Source of the DNA: Prionace glauca
Lineage: Eukaryota > Chordata > Chondrichthyes > Carcharhiniformes > Carcharhinidae
DNA length: 64,000 nucleotides
Direction of reading: 5' to 3'
Assembly (NCBI GenBank): GCA_037974335.1
Contig: CM075760.1
Location: forward strand, 12,600,814-12,664,813
The translations under genes and the position numbers were made by a program. Positions within the stretch are counted from its first letter, which is position 1. The number at the start of each line of letters is the position of its first letter. The notes below the pieces were generated by a model. The model saw nothing but the letters and a program-made list of their open reading frames with translations, searched no databases and had not been told where the DNA came from. Below are positions 9,191-20,664 of this stretch, in pieces.

Positions 9191-9440
9191 TTAATAACCC
9201 ACTCTGACAGCAGTTCCATTTCACACTCTCTGCTCAGTCCTGTGTTGGGGGGGGTTTAGTGTGGGATCAGTGTTTGCTTTTCTCAAACCGCAGTGAGTTT
9301 CCCAACAAGGGTAAAAGATGTTTAAAAACTTAAACATTACAAAACTAAACCAGACAGAGAGTGATTGGGCCTCCTGCCTTCAATACAGCGATCTTCCCTC
9401 CAGAGATTGTGGGTACAGATCAGAGCTGGAAATACTAGGC
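9191..9440. other. no gene seen
   Basis: Unique-looking sequence with a G run near 9247. No membrane exon 1 was found here on either strand. Confidence 0.5.
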
Positions 9441-9444
9441 CCTT

Positions 9445-10425
9445 AGCATCGAGACACACAGACACACAGAGAGAAACACAGAGACAGAGACACAGAGAGA
9501 GAGAAACACAGAGAGACAGAGACACAGAGAAACACAGAGAGAGAGAAACACAGAGAGACAGAGACACACAGAGAGAAACACAGAGAGACAGAGACACAGA
9601 GAGAGAAACACATGGAGACAGAGACACAGAGAAACACAGAGACACACAGAGAGAAACACAGAGAGACAGAGACACAGAGAGAGAGAAACACAGAGACACA
9701 GAGAAACACAGAGACACACAGAGAGAGACACAGAGAGACAGAGAGAAACACAGAGAGACAGAGACACAGAGAAACACAGAGACACAGAGAGAGAGAAACA
9801 CAGAGAGACAGAGACACACAGAGAGAAACACATGGAGACAGAGACACAGAGAAACACAGAGACACACAGAGAGAAACATAGAGAGACAGAGACACAGAGA
9901 GAGAGAAACACAGAGAGACAGAGACACAGAGAAACACAGAAACACACAGAGAGAAACACAGAGACACAGAGAGAGAGAAACACAGAGAGAGAGAGAAACA
10001 CAGAGAGACAGAGACACAGAGAAACACAGAGAGAAACACACAGAGGCAGAGACACAGAGAGAGAGAAACACAGAGACACAGAGAGAGAGACTCAGAGAGA
10101 CAGAGAGAAACACAGAGAGACAGAGACACAGAGAAACTCAGAGACACACAGAGAGAAACACAGAGAGACAGAGACACAGAGACACACAGAGAGACAGAGA
10201 CACAGAGAAACACAGAGACACACAGAGAGAAACACAGAGACACAGAGACACACAGAGAGAGAAACACAGAGACACAGAGAAACACACAGGCACACAGAGA
10301 GAAACACAGAGAGACAGAGACACAGAGAGAGAGACAGAGAAACACAGAGACACAGAGAGAGAGAAACACAGAGTGACAGAGACACAGAGAGAAAAACAGA
10401 GAGGGACAGAGACACAGAGAAACTG
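9445..10425. repeat. GAGACACAGAGAAACACAGA-type simple repeat
   Basis: About 980 bp of GAGAAACACAGAGACAGAGA variants. Open in several frames on both strands; the resulting RERETQ-like or SLCVSL-like translations are not proteins. Confidence 0.95.
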
Positions 10426-10429
10426 GCCT

Positions 10430-10800
10430 GTGGCCAGTTCTGGAGGGGATGTGGAGAGATTGGAGAGAGTACAGAGCAGGTTCACAAGAATGATTCCAGG
10501 GATTAAGATCCGTAGCTACGAGGGTAGATTGGAGAGTCGGGAGTGTTTTCCTTGGAGAAAAGAAGGCCCAGGTGAGGCTTGAGAGAGAGATTGAAGATCC
10601 TCAGGGTTATGGACAGGTTAAAGAGTGAGAAACTCTTCCCTCTCAAGAGATGGTGAGGAACTAGAGGGCCCAGATTGGAAATGATGGGGAAATGGATCAG
10701 AAGTGAAATGTGGAAAGTCACTTCACCAAGAGGGAGTTTGGAATCTGGAACAATCTTCCTGAAAGCCCGTCCCAATATTCAATAAGATCCTGGCTGATCT
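10430..10800 (+). mobile_element. degenerate CR1-like LINE 3' region
   Basis: Starts with GGCCAGTTCTGG and GTGGAGAGATTGGAGAGAGT (the ALE/LERVQ region), then GTTCACAAGAATGATTCCAG, and ends with ATAAGATCCTGGCTGATCTG. Strongly diverged, so an old copy. Confidence 0.7.
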
Positions 10801-11630
10801 GTGATCGAACTCTCTGTCTCTTTACCCCTTTGGACTAAGGGAAATCGATCAAACCCCAGATTGAAAATAATAACAAGTGTCTGAGCATCAATAGCCATTT
10901 GCAGAAGATTGTTTCAAACTAACCCCACACCACATCTGGCAATGTTTTCATTCCTACAATTCTCAAATCCGAAACTGAGGCTAACACCCAAATATTCCCA
11001 AATCCTGGAATCCCCAACCAGCAGGAAAAAACTTGTTCTTTATCAGCCTCTCCCTTTCCCTCATTATTTTCAGTGTTTGATCCAATCAGCCCCCAACTTC
11101 AATTCCAGCGGGTAAGAATAATGTTTCATCCGCTCCCTTCCTCAAATATTCCCAACCCAAATCCTGGAATGGGCTCAATCCAGAGTCAAATTCCCTCTGC
11201 TCTGTCCAAGGAATGTTTCAGCACAGATTTTTATTTTGAAGTTTGGGGGAATAAAACAGGAATGAAATAGTTCAGCATCCCAGTGTGGCCTGGGGTTTAT
11301 TTCACATTCAAACATGGAGTTGAAGCTTGGAATACTGTCTGTGGCAGCGTTTGTGGATTCAGTTCTCCTGCTTTTTCACCTGTCTGTGTGTGTGTGTCTC
11401 TACTTTTATCACTCTGTATCTGTGTCTCTCTGTATCTGCATGATTCTTTAAATATGTGTCCCTCTCTGTGTTTTTCTCTGTCTCTCTGTAATCTCTCTTT
11501 GTCATCTTTACATTTTTAAACACTGAAACCTCTTGCCCTTGTTGGGAATATTTGTCTCTGTCTTTGTATCGGTGTGTCTCTGTATCTGTGTGTCTCTCTG
11601 TATTTCTCCCTGTGTTTATGTCAGAGAATA
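10801..11630. other. no gene seen
   Basis: AT-rich sequence, then a pyrimidine-rich CTCTGTATCTGTGTC tract from about 11385 to 11620. No gene recognised. Confidence 0.5.
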
Positions 11631-13352
11631 CTGGGAGAGGTTTAGGACAGAGATTACTGATACAATCCCAGATTGTAATAACTGGGAGAGGTTTAGGGCA
11701 GAGATTACTGATACAATCCCAGATTGTAATAACTGAGACAGGTTTAGGGCAGAGATTACTGATACAATCCCAGATTGTAATAACTGAGAGAGGTTTAGGG
11801 CAGAGATTACTGATACAATCCCAGATTGTAATAACTGAGAGAGGTTTAGGGCAGAGATTACTGATACAATCCCAGATTGTAATAACTGAGAGAGGTTTAG
11901 GGCAGAGATTACTGATACAATCCCAGATTGTAATAACTGAGAGAGGTTTAGGACATGATTATTGATACAAGTCCCAGATTGTAAAAACTGAGAGTGGTTT
12001 AGGGCAGAGATTACTGATACAAGGTCCAGATTGTAATAACTGAGAGAGGTTTAGGACAGAGATTATTGATACAATCCCAGATTGTAATAACTGGGAGAGG
12101 TTTAGGGCAGAGATTACTGATACAAGGCCCAGATTGTAATAACTGAGAGAGGTTTAGGGCAGAGATTACTGATACAAGGGCCAGATTGTAATAACTGAGA
12201 GAGGTTTAGGGCAGAGATTAATGATCCAATCCCAGATTGTAATAACTGAGAGAGGTTTAGGGCAGAGATTACTGATACAATCCCAGATTGTAATAACTGA
12301 AAGAGGTTTAGGGCAGAGATTACTGATACAATCCCAGGTTGTAATAACTGAGAGAGGTTTAGGGCAGAGATTATGATACAAGGCCCAGAGTGTAATAACT
12401 GAGAGAGGTTTAGGGCAGAGATTACTGATACAAGGCCCAGATTGTAATAACTGAGAGAGGTTTAGGGCAGAGATTACTGATACAAGGCCCAGAGTGTAAT
12501 AACTGAGAGAGGTTTAGGGCAGATATTACAGATACAAGGCCCAGATTGTAATAACTGAGAGAGGTTTAGGGCAGAGATTACTGATACAAGGCCCAGATTG
12601 CTATAACCGAGAGAGGTTTAGGGCAGAGATTACTGATACAAGGCCCAGAGTGTAATAACTGAGAGAGGTTTAGGGCAGATATTACAGATACAAGGCCCAG
12701 ATTGCTATAACCGAGAGAGGTTTAGGGCAGAGATTACTGATACAAGGCCCAGAGTGTAATAACTGAGAGAGGTTTAGGGCAGATATTACAGATACAAGGC
12801 CCAGATTGTAATAACTGAGAGAGGTTTAGGGCAGAGATTACTGATACAAGGCCCAGATTGCTATAACCGAGAGAGGTTTAGAGCAAAGAATACTGATATA
12901 AACCTCAGATTACAATAATTGAGTGAAGTTTAGTGCAGAGATACAAGGCCCAGATTGTAACAACTGAGAAGTTTTGAGCAGAGATTATTGATACAAGGCC
13001 CAGATTGTAATAACTGAGAGAGGTTTAGGGCAGATATTACAGATACAAGGCCCTGATTGTAATAACTGAGAGAGGTTTAGGGCAGAGATTACTGATACAA
13101 GGCCCAGATTGTAATAACTGAGAGAGGTTTAGGGCAGATATTACAGATACAAGGCCCTGATTGTAATAACTGAGAGAGGTTTAGGGCAGAGATTACTGAT
13201 ACGAGGCCCAGATTGTAATAACTGAGAGAGATTTAGGGCAGAGATTACTGATACGAGGCCCAGATTGTAATAACTGAGAGAGATTTAGGGCAGAGATTAC
13301 TGATACGAGGCCCAGATTGTAATAACTGAGAGAAGTTTAGGGCAAAGATTGT
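11631..13352. repeat. 51-bp tandem satellite, about 33 copies
   Basis: Units begin CTGAGAGAGGTTTAGGGCAG, continue AGATTACTGATACAA and end CCCAGATTGTAATAA. The first spacing (11631 to 11682) is exactly 51 bp. At least two unit variants alternate in blocks (TACAATCCCAGATT and TACAAGGCCCAGATT; also AGATATTACAGATACAAGG), indicating higher-order duplication. Because 51 is divisible by three, frames stay open through several units. Confidence 0.95.
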
Positions 13353-13700
13353 TTGTGTGTGTGTGTGTGTGTGAGAGAGAGCTTGTGTCTCTTTCTGTGT
13401 CTGTGAGCTTGTGTGTTTCTGTATGTGTGTGTGTGTATTTCGACATGTGTTTCTGTGAGTGAATGTGTGCGTGTGTGTGTGTGTCTGTCTCTCTGTGTCT
13501 GGGTGTGTGAGTGTGTATCTGTGTCTATGCGTCTCTCTGAATATATCTCTATGTGAGTGCCTCTGTGTTTGTGTGTGTGTGCATCTGTCTCTGTGTCAAT
13601 GAGTGTGTGTGTCTGTCTGTCCGTGTCTGGGTGTGTGTGTGTATCAGTGTCTGTGTGTTTCTGTGAATGTGTATGTCTCTCTCTGGCACTATGTGAGTGC

Positions 13701-13741
<41 letters not shown>

Positions 13742-13742
13742 A
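13353..13742. repeat. GT-rich microsatellite
   Basis: Runs of GTGTGTGT mixed with CTGTGTCT, ending in a pure GT run at about 13706-13740. Confidence 0.95.
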
Positions 13743-13990
13743 GCATGTATGAGTGTTCAATTTCATGTCCAATTTCAGGATAAATGACGTTTAACCTTGG
13801 ACGGCACCATTGTTTTAATGTAGACCTGGACAGTGGAGGAGTGAGCTGGTTTTCAATAAGAAACAAGAGGAAAAATGGAAGAATGTTTTGAGACAAAGAT
13901 GATTTTTCCTGATGTTTCCACCCCCCCCCCCATCAAATTGAGTTGGTGATACCCCCACCTGCCCCGTGTTCCCCCCAAATACATTATCCC
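13743..13990. other. no gene seen
   Basis: Spacer with a C run at 13919-13931. Nothing recognised. Confidence 0.4.
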
Positions 13991-13992
13991 CA

Positions 13993-14265
13993 GTGTCAGC
14001 ATGGTGGGACAGTGGGTAACACTGCAGCCTCACTGTGCCAGGGACCTGTGGGTCATTTGCACCTTGTCCCCGTGTCTGTGTGGGTTTCCTCCCCCAGTCT
14101 GAAAGACGTGCTGGGTTAGGGGGCATTGGGCCGGGCTTCAATTCCCCCTCAGTGTTACCCCAACAGGAATGTGGAGACTCGGGCAATTCTCACAGTAACT
14201 TCACTGCAGTGTTAATGTCAGCCTACTTATTAGTGACACTAATAAATAACCTTAAACTGCAGGTC
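13993..14265 (+). mobile_element. tRNA-derived SINE (elasmobranch type)
   Basis: A degraded tRNA head (CAGTGGGTAACACTGCAGCC, GTGCCAGGGACC) is followed by the body TTTCCTCCCCCAGTCTGAAAG and the 3' end TAACTTCACTGCAGTGTTAA with AATAAATAACC. The body matches the SINE at 59456-59835. Confidence 0.75.
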
Positions 14266-14271
14266 TGGGTG

Positions 14272-15921
14272 CTGCTGTGACATTGCACCCTCTTGTTTAA
14301 ACACTCTGCAATGCTGAGACTGGGGAGAGGAGTGAACAACAGGGAGCAGAATTGCAGCTTCTCTCCCCCCATTGAAACTGGGATTGTTGCTCCATCTGCT
14401 GCACCTCCCCACCACATCCACTGGGGGCAATCTGGACAATGGGCTGCAGGCAGACCTCACTGCGCCTGCGCTACAATCACACCCGCCGCCCGCGGCCATC
14501 TTGCGTTGCCAAGGGAGACGGCCAGCGTCCATCTTGCGTTGCCAGCGGAGGCGGCCAGCCGCCATCTTGCGTTGCCAGGGGAGACGGCCAGCGTCCATCT
14601 TGCGTTGCCAGCGGAGGCGGCCAGCGTCCATCTTGCTTTGCCAGGGAAGACGGCCAGCCGCCATCTTGCGTTGCCAAGGGAGACGGCCAGCCGCCATCTT
14701 GCGTTGACAGCGCAGACGGTCAGCCGCCATCTTGCGTTGCCAAGGGAGACGGCCAGCCGGCATCTTGCGTTGCCAGGGGAGACGGCCAGCGTCCATCTTG
14801 CGTTGCCAAGGAAGGCGGCTGGCCGGCATCTTGCGTTGCCAGGGGAGACGGTCCGCGTCCATCTTGCGTTGCCAGCGGAGACGGCCAGCGTCCATCTTGC
14901 GTTGCCAAGGGAGACGGCCAGCGTCCATCTTGCGTTGCCAGGGGAGACGGCCAGCGTCCATCTTGCGTTGCCAGGGGAGACGGCCAGCGGCCATCTTGCG
15001 TTGCCAGGGGAGACGGCGTCCCCCGCGCTGCTCTCTGGTTGACATCCCCTCCCGCACATGCGCCCAGGCAGTTCCATGTTAATCTTTTAATATTTTAAAT
15101 TCTGATGATTATTATTCACATCCTCACCCGTCAGACTTTCGGTTCCTTCTCCATTCGGGAAAATCGGTTCCGTTTTTTATTCCGTCTGTTTTTCAGTCAC
15201 CCCCGCGCGGTGCGCTCTGGGAAAATACTACCGCACATGCGCGGTTCCGCCACCTGCCTCTTTATAAAAATATGTATTTTATTTAATTTTAATTCCGCTC
15301 CGGGCGGGATTTCCGGGTGGGAATTTCTCTCACTTTCTACATTTCTGGACCGCCGCTTTTTCCTCGGCTGGGGGGGAGGGGCTGACGGTGACGTCACGGA
15401 AATATGGCGGCTGGCCCCGCCTCTCTACGGGACCCGGATGTTCCGCCAACGAGCAGCGGCCGAGCCCGAGTGGGCAAGAGGTGACACTGGGCGGAGCAGC
15501 GCCCGGGCGTGTTACAGCGACCCCCGGTGGTCAGGAAGTGAAATAGCAGCAGCGCAGTCTCTGCCCAAAGGTTTCCCCAGTTCAGCTGCTCAGAGACACT
15601 GGGAACCTCTTCAACTGGAAACTTCAGCTTCTCACATTCACCCCCTGTGTTCAGTCATTGTTTAATAGACAACCTCTGTAGTGAAATCAGAAACAACTTG
15701 TTCACATCAAAGGGGATGGGAATCTGAACCATTCTGCTCAAAAAGCTCTGCTCGCCTTGAAATTTCAATTGAAATGTTCAAGATGAGAATTTATAGATGG
15801 AACTCATGTTGTATGTGGAAGGCTCATGATGCCACAATAAGATCAGTACAGACATCTCACAGAATTGTGTGACTGGAGGAGATGTCAGAGATGCGCGTTC
15901 ATAAGAGAAAGGGAATAACCA
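14272..15921 (+). repeat. promoter-like dispersed repeat, copy 2 (longest)
   Basis: The most complete of four copies (others 6620-7290 -, 58149-59230 +, 62110-63030 -). In order: a segment with CACCCTCTTGTTTAAACACT, the YY1/X-box array (14497-15024), CGCACATGCGCCCAG, a region ending CTGGGAAAATACTACCGC, the NRF1-like CCGCACATGCGCGG, an AT-rich stretch TTTATAAAAATATG, then CGGGCGGGATTTCCGGG, a CRE-like TGACGTCA, the YY1-like AATATGGCGGC, a GC-rich GAGCAGCGGCCG region, and a right arm ending GGAATAACCAACAG. The motif set is that of housekeeping or zinc-finger gene promoters. It could instead be a solo LTR-like unit, but I found no matching ends or target duplication. Confidence 0.75.
14497..15024 (+). 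repeat. 33-bp minisatellite with YY1-like and X-box half sites, 16 units
   Basis: Sixteen units begin at 14497 and every 33 bp after that, the last at 14992, with no indel that I could find. Each starts CATCTTGCGTTGCCA, continues with a variable GGGGAGACGGCCAGC part and ends GTC, CGC, CGG or similar. Units preceded by CCGC give CCGCCATCTTG, the YY1 consensus. GTTGCC with the following GGAGAC resembles an RFX X-box half site. The copies at 58.4 kb and 63.0 kb hold just one unit. The 33-bp length keeps all frames open, explaining long false reading frames. Confidence 0.95.
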
Positions 15922-16206
15922 ACAGAAACAATTGAAGCAACATTTAACCTCTTTGTTTATTGTGTTTTAGGGACCGCCTGTTGCTCAAGAACCAACACCA
16001 AAACCTTTCCTGCTAAATAAATGTGAAATCTGTTGAGGTTTATAACTGGCAGGGAAAATCGTGACAGGAATGAGGGATCAACATTTTCATTCCAACTCCG
16101 GTGGTCTTTTCCTGCATCAGGGTAACTTGTATAATGTAGACCAAAAGCTTCAAAATGGGAATATTTTATCTATCCAGGACTGACACAATGTTAATAAAGG
16201 CCGTTA

Positions 16207-16391
16207 AAATGAATATTACTGACAGGGAGATTAATGCAGTTGCTTTACTAAATGTTCCCTTTCTGGAGAAACAGGAAAATAAATTTTCCCCAAATCTCTC
16301 CTCAAACCTGCTGCACTTTCTTGTGATTAGAGTGATGCAGCACCACCATCTGCTGGCGGCCCACTGTAACTGCAGGCGCCGGTGTTTGTGA
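16207..16391 (+). repeat. 185-bp duplicated segment (mate at 1165-1349)
   Basis: About 96 percent identical to 1165-1349, same strand. It lies just right of the promoter-like repeat and is followed by unique sequence. Confidence 0.8.
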
Positions 16392-16826
16392 GTCTGGGAA
16401 CCGCTGGAATGTGAATATTGAAGGATATTATCCGTGATTGGAGTTTCCAGAAGGAGTTCCCCCCCTTTTTATAGCCTGACACTGCAAGAGTGACTGACTC
16501 AACCTGACTGAGGCTTGTCTTGAAAAGATGGGACAGTCATAGCGGACTCCATATATTTCTGTTATCTGAGGTACCGATGGCGAATCTGTGAGAGGAGCAG
16601 AAAATAATCTGTTCTTTCTCATTTTTACAAGCAGTTTCACATTTACAGATAGAATTAGCACACGCGAGGACTGAAATCACTATGTATGAAATGCTCATCG
16701 GAGGGAAAAAATCAGTGCAATAAATGTTAAGGATTATTGTGTTTTTCTAAAATAAAGTTCGATCCGATGCTAATCTGTTCAAAGTGATGTTTTGTAAACA
16801 GACTCGACTTTCGGAATGGGTCCTGG
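16392..16826. other. no gene seen
   Basis: Unique-looking sequence with no recognisable motif. Confidence 0.5.
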
Positions 16827-16831
16827 CAATT

Positions 16832-16967
16832 ACACACACACAAAAACACACACACACACACACACAAAAACACACACACACCCACACACACACACCCACA
16901 CACACACACACACACACAACACACAAACACACACACCACACACAAACACACTCACACAACACACAGG
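16832..16967. repeat. CA microsatellite
   Basis: CACACAAAAACACAC-type imperfect CA repeat of about 135 bp. Confidence 0.95.
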
Positions 16968-18500
16968 TTCTGTCAAAAGATAAGATTAGCACAAGACGAC
17001 AGTTGTATAAATATTCCATTTTATTCCGTTTTAATGAAGGACAGGGAGAGACACAAAAAGGATGCTGGGACACTGATATAGATGAACCTTAAAATGCTCC
17101 CATTCTCGAGAATCCTTCAAAACTTCATCCCATGAAGGATATATCGAATTTATTTTCCAAAGTTTCTGTGAAATCTAATTCCATCACCCTTCCAAGCTGT
17201 TCATTCCAGTTCAGCACAACTCTGGTGTAAAAGTAAACACTTACCTTTCTGTCTCGCTGCTCAATAAAATAAATTTATGCCCATTGGTTGCTGACCGTCC
17301 CCCAGTTGAAAGATTCTCTCTTTAATTAACCCAATCACAACTTCATCATTACGAACACTAATAAATGTGTTGAAAAGACTGGCAAGGAGATAGAGACAGC
17401 GGGAGAGTTAGGAGAAAGCAAACCGGGGGGGGGGGCTGACAGATAAAAGCTGAGGAACAAAAATAAATAGCAGATGGAGAGAAAATGATCAAACAACGAA
17501 AGATAACAGCTATCATTCCCTCCCTTCACAGATCCCGGGGGAGTTCAGTGACTGATCCACTGACCATCCAGTTATGTCCGGGAATGGAAACTTTAACCAG
17601 ATCACACCAGGCTCATTTGTAAATGTCACCGCAATGTGACCTGTCTGACTCTGCCCTGACTCTGTGGGCAGATATAAGCCGCACTGACAGATGTTCTCAC
17701 CAGATTGTGGTCTCTGGATTTATTTTCTGCTCGGAAGTGAGATGTGCGGTTTGGAACCGGCAGCAAAGAAACAGGAAGTTGTGTTACCTGAGAATGAAAC
17801 AACCGGGGCCAGTTTGGTGTTATCACCGTGAACAGTCTTCCTGCCTGTGAGGGTGAACTCACTCTGAAAGCATCAAGAACAGTCACACAGATTGCTGCCG
17901 GTCTCAGCATTACAGTCACCCCCATTCCCATATTAATGAATCAAGAAAATGGCCATATTTGGGGTTTAAACAGATTAATTGAAGGGAAGATGGACTGAAG
18001 GTTACCATTGAGGGAAAGAGGAAAAATTAAAGCAACATTTTTTATTCACAGAGACATTCCGAAATAGAAAGTTTAAGTGTGCTGGGTGTTGTGTGTGAGA
18101 AATAAAGGAGAGAGGTTAATTGAGTGAAATGGTTAAGTTCCTACAATGAATTTTCCTCTGCTGAGATTTTTGTGCTTTATTTTTTCAGTCACAAGGTGCC
18201 TTAAGGAAGAAGAAAGAAATAGTCTCGGAGTCAGATCCGTCTCCTGGGAACCTGTGTGAGTTAATGGAGACTGAGAGAGAGGAGAGAGGTTATCTGATTT
18301 AGGTTCAGTCTGAGACAGAGAAAGAGAGAAGTTCAGTGAATCATTTGAAAGATGCATTGCCTTGGCAGCGGAATGACCAGTTGTACATCACATTCAAGAG
18401 CGTCCAGGGCCATTCATTAACTTTATTTATTGACTGAGACACAGAATGTGCAATAAATACTGAATAAATTACAATATAATGCTTAAAATTAATAGCAATT
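16968..18500. other. no gene seen
   Basis: About 1.5 kb with a G run at 17428-17436. I looked for heavy-chain exons on the minus strand, as expected from the relic at 8.6-9.2 kb, and found none. Confidence 0.45.
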
Positions 18501-18504
18501 ATTT

Positions 18505-18705
18505 ACACAGTCATTAGCACTGGTACCTCACACTGTTAGGTACACAGGTTCATTTAAGCCTTGTGTAACTGTGTGGTGTTTACACATTCACCCCGTATGT
18601 GCGTGGAGTTCCTCCAGGTTTATTGCTTTCTTCCTACAGTCCAAAGATGTACAGGTTAGTTGGAGTGGCCATGTTGAATTGTCCTTTAGTGTCCATTTGC
18701 AGTGC
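18505..18705 (+). mobile_element. degenerate tRNA-derived SINE
   Basis: Contains GTCATTAGCACTGGTACCTC (head), TTCCTCCAGGTTTATTGCTT and CCTACAGTCCAAAGATGTAC (body), and GGCCATGTTGAATTGTCCTT (3' part). Old and diverged. Confidence 0.7.
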
Positions 18706-19139
18706 AATGTGGCATACATTCATTCTGTTCCTCAATCTCTTTTGAACAAGAGGATGTTACAAGTTTCATCCCAAGCTTTCAATAAAATATTCCAGGAAAT
18801 GCGAGAGCAATTAAATATGATGAACAACACCCAGTAGTTATTAACAAGACAAAACACATTCTTCGAACCCCATTACATTTTTAAAGCTAATTTCTGTCTT
18901 TTCATCTCCTTTTTTTCCATCTGTCAAACGCATTTTATAGAAAACCAGTTACTGAGACAGTGTTGGCTTTATTATTAGTGTCTAATATAATACAAAGTAA
19001 GGCACGGATGTGTTCAGTAGTGCATGACACAGAGCCTGACACAATCATATCTGAGATGGAGCCCAATGTAACAGAAATGGCCTCTTGGCTGAACAAAAAC
19101 TCAGAAATGATGATTTGTAGCAATTATCACGGCATGCCA

Positions 19140-19260
19140 TCATATCATAATAAATGGAATGGTGTGTCATGTAATATAAACAAATATAAAGTCTATTGCA
19201 ATGATGATTCAAATGAGTTGCATGCAGTAAATAAAGACACAAGGCCCAGTGTCTTGCTGT
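19140..19260 (+). repeat. degenerate ~40-bp repeat family, AATATAAACA type
   Basis: GTAATATAAACAAATATAAAG and ATGATGATTCAAATGAGTTG resemble units at 20440-20580. Also seen at 31500-31745 (reverse) and 32080-32250. Confidence 0.5.
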
Positions 19261-19282
19261 ACATGTCTACAACAAATGTGTA

Positions 19283-19322
19283 TGCGAGAGAGAGAGAGAG
19301 AGAGAGAGGCAGGGGCAGAGGC

Positions 19323-19356
<34 letters not shown>

Positions 19357-19418
19357 GGAGGCAGGGGCAGAGGCGGGGGGGGGGGGGGGGGAGAAAAAGA
19401 CAGAGAGAGAGAGACAGC
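19283..19418. repeat. GA-rich simple repeat with a G run
   Basis: GAGAGAGAG units with GGCAGGGGCAGAGGCGGGG and a G run at 19377-19391. Confidence 0.95.
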
Positions 19419-19419
19419 C

Positions 19420-20000
19420 GTAAACCATTCCACTGATGAAGAAAGATCCACTGAGTGTTTCTAGCATTTTCTGTTCGGATCTCGGGCACCCACAGCATCT
19501 TGCTTGTGACCAACGAGATATTTGAACAGGTGACTGAAAGGATGGCCAATACAGGGACAGTTTTATGGATTGACTTAGACGAGGAAAGTGAAATAAGGAG
19601 AGTTAGGGAGGGAATTACAAAGCTTAGGCATAGGCAGATGAAGACACCCGAAAGTGAAAAATAATTTCGAAGGTAACAATACAAATTACAGAATATATAA
19701 TTCTATTCAAACATAACCTAACTGTCAACACTCGTTCTGTGGCGATTTCGTTTCATTTCTCTCTGAAACAGATGAGTAATTAATGAGTGGATAGATATTT
19801 AGCCTCTGGGAGCCCATCTGGCGATATTGCGAGTACAGAATTCTGTCTCACACTGTCAGTGAATCTGTTGGATGCTTTAAATAAGACAGGTCAATCTTTA
19901 TCTCTGAAGTCTATGTCAAATTGACACAGTGCAGTGCAATATTCAACTAATAAAATGTATCACAATGGTGGTTGTTTGAAGATATTGTAATGAGCACTGT
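19420..20000. other. mostly unassigned; small shark repeat at 19425-19500
   Basis: The first 75 bp (TGAGTGTTTCTAGCATTTTC and CACAGCATCTTGC) resemble the dispersed repeat also seen at 28460-28560 and 32870-33000. The rest shows nothing. Confidence 0.4.
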
Positions 20001-20600
20001 ACGATTATTCAGATATTGACCTGTCCCCGAACACCAGTGAATCACTGAGAAATTGTTCAAACTGAATATTACTCACACAATAACAGAGCAATTAGATATT
20101 TCTCGCAGCTACTTATCGAAATTAGTAAAAATTAAACTTACTGTTCCAAACAAGAATGATTAGTGTCAGACAGGCACACCCATATTATATCGGAATTGAT
20201 AATATCTCGGCAGGCAACATGTTCAAGGTCGTATGTTAGATTAACAGAGACAGATTCTGATGTCATTCAAAGAGACAAATCCCGTGTAATACAAAAAAGA
20301 GATGAGATCTGATGAAATATGAACAGATCCGTGGTCTCCTGTCGTATTAATTGAGAGGATCTAATGCAGCACAAATAGAGAGATGGCCGAGGGTGGCATA
20401 ACGGGAGAAATAACCGAATGTAGTGTAAAAAGAGACAAGAACTACTGTCATATAATTAAAGACTGGCTCTGGTACAACGCAAATAGAATAAATAAAGCGG
20501 CATTTTATGCAATGTAAACAAATATGAGATCTGTTGCAATAATCATTCAAGTGAGTCAAACTTAGTACATAAAGAGACATATCCTAGTGCATTGTAATCA
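20000..20600 (+). repeat. degenerate tandem repeat, about 40-bp units
   Basis: Repeated AGAGACAAATCC, AATACAAAAAAGAGAT, GTAAAAAGAGACAAG and ATGTAAACAAATATGAGATC motifs at irregular 35-45 bp spacing. An old, decayed tandem array. Confidence 0.5.
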
Positions 20601-20664
20601 ATCTTCTGTATACTGCCCTCTTGCCAGTGAGTAACAGTCTCTTTCTAATGAGTAAAACATTCCC

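Noticed and set aside
9337-10582. Open frame of 405 codons and its overlapping partners
   Set aside because: Low-complexity translation of a GAGACACAGAGA repeat; the last part enters a CR1 fragment.
11552-11965. 137-codon frame with 17-residue repeats
   Set aside because: It is the 51-bp satellite read in frame; later units contain stops and indels.
13700-13742. Repeat arrays considered as CRISPR-like
   Set aside because: Vertebrate genome; the arrays are microsatellites or minisatellites with no unique spacers.
14239-15098. Frames of 110-272 codons on both strands with 11-residue repeats
   Set aside because: The 33-bp unit keeps every frame open. All frames are about equally long, as expected for a minisatellite and not for a gene.
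15105-15665. Conserved open frames in the promoter-like repeat (also 58778-59047)
   Set aside because: Frames are shared between copies, but lie over GC-rich promoter motifs, differ in their 5' part and show no known domain. They are noted as possible but not called.
14272-15921. Promoter-like repeat as a solo LTR of a retrovirus-like element
   Set aside because: No matching TG...CA ends, primer-binding site or target duplication were seen, and no internal region is present in any of the four copies.
16968-18500. Search for CH exons of the inverted cluster on the minus strand
   Set aside because: No Ig-fold cysteine or tryptophan motifs with splice sites could be found.
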